This document shows, in pieces, positions 5,712 through 6,856 of a stretch of DNA of 6,856 bases (the stretch's first letter is position 1; every line of letters starts with the position of its first letter). This DNA comes from DATAPE01 sp034667545. GTDB taxonomy: Bacteria; Actinomycetota; CADDZG01; WHSQ01. A program made the translations under genes and the position numbers. Below the pieces are notes generated by a model that had not been told where the DNA came from, did not search any database, and worked only from the letters and a program-made list of their open reading frames with translations. The stretch lies in the NCBI GenBank assembly GCA_034667545.1, contig JAXDJR010000135.1:1-6856 (forward strand), written 5' to 3'.

Positions 5712-6443
5712 TCAGTTCCATTCCGCCGCCACCAGCACGTAGTTGGGCAGGTGAACGTTCGCCTCGATGCCAGGCGGGCCCCACTAGCGATGGCTGCGTC
5801 AAGGCCTGGCTCGGCAATCTCCCGGAGTCGGCAACCGCAGCCGACGGTCTCCTTTAGGTACACCGACAAAGGACGGTGCCAGTCCGTGCCATGGCCTCCT
5901 TCGATCGCATACTCGTGTAGGTATTTGCTTACCTCCAGACAGCCTTCGTCCTTTCGGGTCTCCCTCAAGGGCTCGAAGCTCGGATGGTTGACGGAGAAGA
6001 CGAGCAGGCCGCCAGGTGGCAAGACGCGAACACAGTTGGCCAGCTCAGTCCGCCAGTCCGGTATCGAGCAGAAGACCATACTGGCGACAACCGCATCGAA
6101 CGGTTGGCCCAGATCAGGAAGCAAGGCCAGATCCGCTTTGATGTATTCGATGCCGAGCGGATGTTCCGTTTTCTTGACTGACGCAGTACTCGAGCAAGGA
6201 ACCCGCCGGTTCGACTCCGACGACATGGGCCCGCGCTGGGCGAGTAGGACGGCTTAGGTCCCTGTCCACAGCTTGCGTCCAGGATCCGGTCCCACTCACG
6301 TCACCGAGCATCCGAAAGATCACGGGGTTGACAAGGTGCCGTCTGCCGAAATATCCGTCGGGATCCATTGCGGCCATGGCGCTCTTGGGCACCTGCGACC
6401 ACCGGTCGATGGCCCGCTCGTTCGTCTATTCGCTGTTGCTCAC
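5712..6443 (-). pseudogene. Decayed class I SAM-dependent methyltransferase
   Basis: Pieces of one methyltransferase lie in order on the minus strand but in changing frames. An N-terminus leads into RAIDRWSQVPKSAMAAMDPD and RHLVNPVIFRMLGDVSG (to about 6291). The SAM-binding motif I ILDASCGQG is at 6285-6259 in a second frame. LSR returns to the first frame, LLAQRG (6247-6230) is in a third, and AHVVGVEPAGSLLEYC (6230 on) is in the first again. From about 6170, HPLGIEYIKADLALLPDLGQ, FDAVVASMVFCSIPDW and VLPPGGLLVFSVNHPSFEP continue in the third frame through GLDAAIASG. The true C-terminus (ANVHLPNYVLVAAEWN, TGA 5714-5712) is once more in the first. At least six frame changes are needed. If the original start is GTG 6443-6441, codon 6 is a TAG (6428-6426). 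The intact ancestor would have been about 240 residues. The substrate is unknown. Sequencing error is the alternative to decay. Confidence 0.82.
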
Positions 6444-6625
6444 GGTCTGATTATTGTGGACGTACCCGGTCGCTCAACACCCTGGTTTATCTGCTGGGAG
6501 GCTCCCAAGGATCATCTCTCCGAAATCTCTCCGTTTTCTTCCCAGCGCGGAACGCGATTCTGCGCGTCCCAGAACAACTCGCCCTGCTTGTATCAGACCT
6601 TGTTCTGTCGCCTAATGGATCCACC

Positions 6626-6635
6626 AGGGAAGGGG
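6626..6635 (+). promoter_or_regulatory. Ribosome binding site of the 6643-6837 gene
   Basis: AGGGAAGGGG lies seven bases before GTG 6643-6645, the same spacing as at the paralogue 519-863. It supports the GTG start. Confidence 0.6.
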
Positions 6636-6642
6636 ATAGCTA

Positions 6643-6837
6643 GTGGACGTCGGCACGGTCCATGCGTACGCCGATGGGTTCGCCCTGGCTGTGGTGGCCG
6701 ATGACACAGGAGGGATATCGGGCTACCTAATCGGTGACATCGGCAACGCTTACCTGTATGTCGATCACCGGTTTGGCGGCAAGGCCCGGAACTGCCGCGG
6801 AGCCGACTTGATCGATGCGGAGAGCAACGTCGCCTAG
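6643..6837 (+). CDS. Short paralogue of the 519-863 protein, probably truncated
   Basis: The 64-residue ORF starts at GTG 6643 behind a good Shine-Dalgarno and ends at TAG 6835-6837. Its first 35 residues (MDVGTVHAYADGFALAVVAD and on to ISGYLIGD) match those of the 519-863 protein at about 18 of 35 positions, with shared GFA, AVVA, YL and D residues. After that the similarity stops, and the strand-rich C-terminal half of the longer relative is missing. The ORF may be a shortened copy, a frameshifted gene, or a different family sharing one N-terminal helix. Another forward frame stays open to the window edge but shows no clear resemblance to the missing half. At the DNA level many differences fall at third codon positions, so the copies diverged long ago under selection on the protein. 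Function unknown. Confidence 0.55.
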   Translation: MDVGTVHAYADGFALAVVADDTGGISGYLIGDIGNAYLYVDHRFGGKARNCRGADLIDAESNVA

Positions 6838-6856
6838 AACCTCTGCCAGTTGAGAG

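Noticed and set aside
6273..6704. 143-residue plus-strand frame across the methyltransferase 5' end
   Set aside because: It is antisense to recognisable methyltransferase sequence, has no motif, and runs into the start of the 6643 gene.

Overview
The window looks like GC-rich actinobacterial DNA (Actinomycetota or a close relative, possibly from an environmental or metagenomic assembly). This rests on a BldC-type regulator, frequent GTG/TTG starts, a probable leaderless promoter, and an actinobacterial-style ArsR plus MFS pair. It is an accessory-like region: intact small regulatory and efflux genes sit among decayed genes and long stretches without convincing genes. No rRNA, tRNA, CRISPR array or complete insertion sequence was recognised.

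Layout, left to right. Positions 1-100 may hold the tail of an unidentified protein. A small orphan protein (519-863, minus) has an excellent ribosome binding site. After a gene-poor stretch, 1440-1924 carries a broken phage terminase small subunit (P27-like); its recognisable sequence is spread over all three forward frames. A gene-poor segment (1925-2542) follows, with possible coding debris on the minus strand. A BldC-family regulator (2543-2800, minus) is divergent from an ArsR-like winged-helix regulator (3213-3782, plus). That regulator overlaps an MFS drug-efflux-type transporter (3761-4981) by 22 bases. A GNAT acetyltransferase (5113-5619, minus) converges on the transporter, and upstream of it lies a SAM-dependent methyltransferase ruined by at least six frame changes and an early stop (5712-6443, minus). 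At the right edge a short protein (6643-6837, plus) is an N-terminal paralogue of the 519-863 protein.

How the parts may work together: the one clear functional unit is the regulator-transporter operon. Its promoter region has a -35/-10 pair placing the transcription start at the GTG codon, a 20-base palindrome covering the -10, and an extra half-site at the -35. This fits autorepression relieved by a transported ligand. The methyltransferase and acetyltransferase may once have formed a second, minus-strand operon of modifying enzymes; only the acetyltransferase is still open.

The most interesting points are this operator and leaderless promoter, the two diverged copies of an unfamiliar small protein at the two ends of the window, the multi-frame decay of two recognisable genes beside intact ones, and a very short ORF with a perfect Shine-Dalgarno upstream of the efflux operon. 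I found no clear new defence or mobile system. The terminase remnant is the only phage-derived sign.
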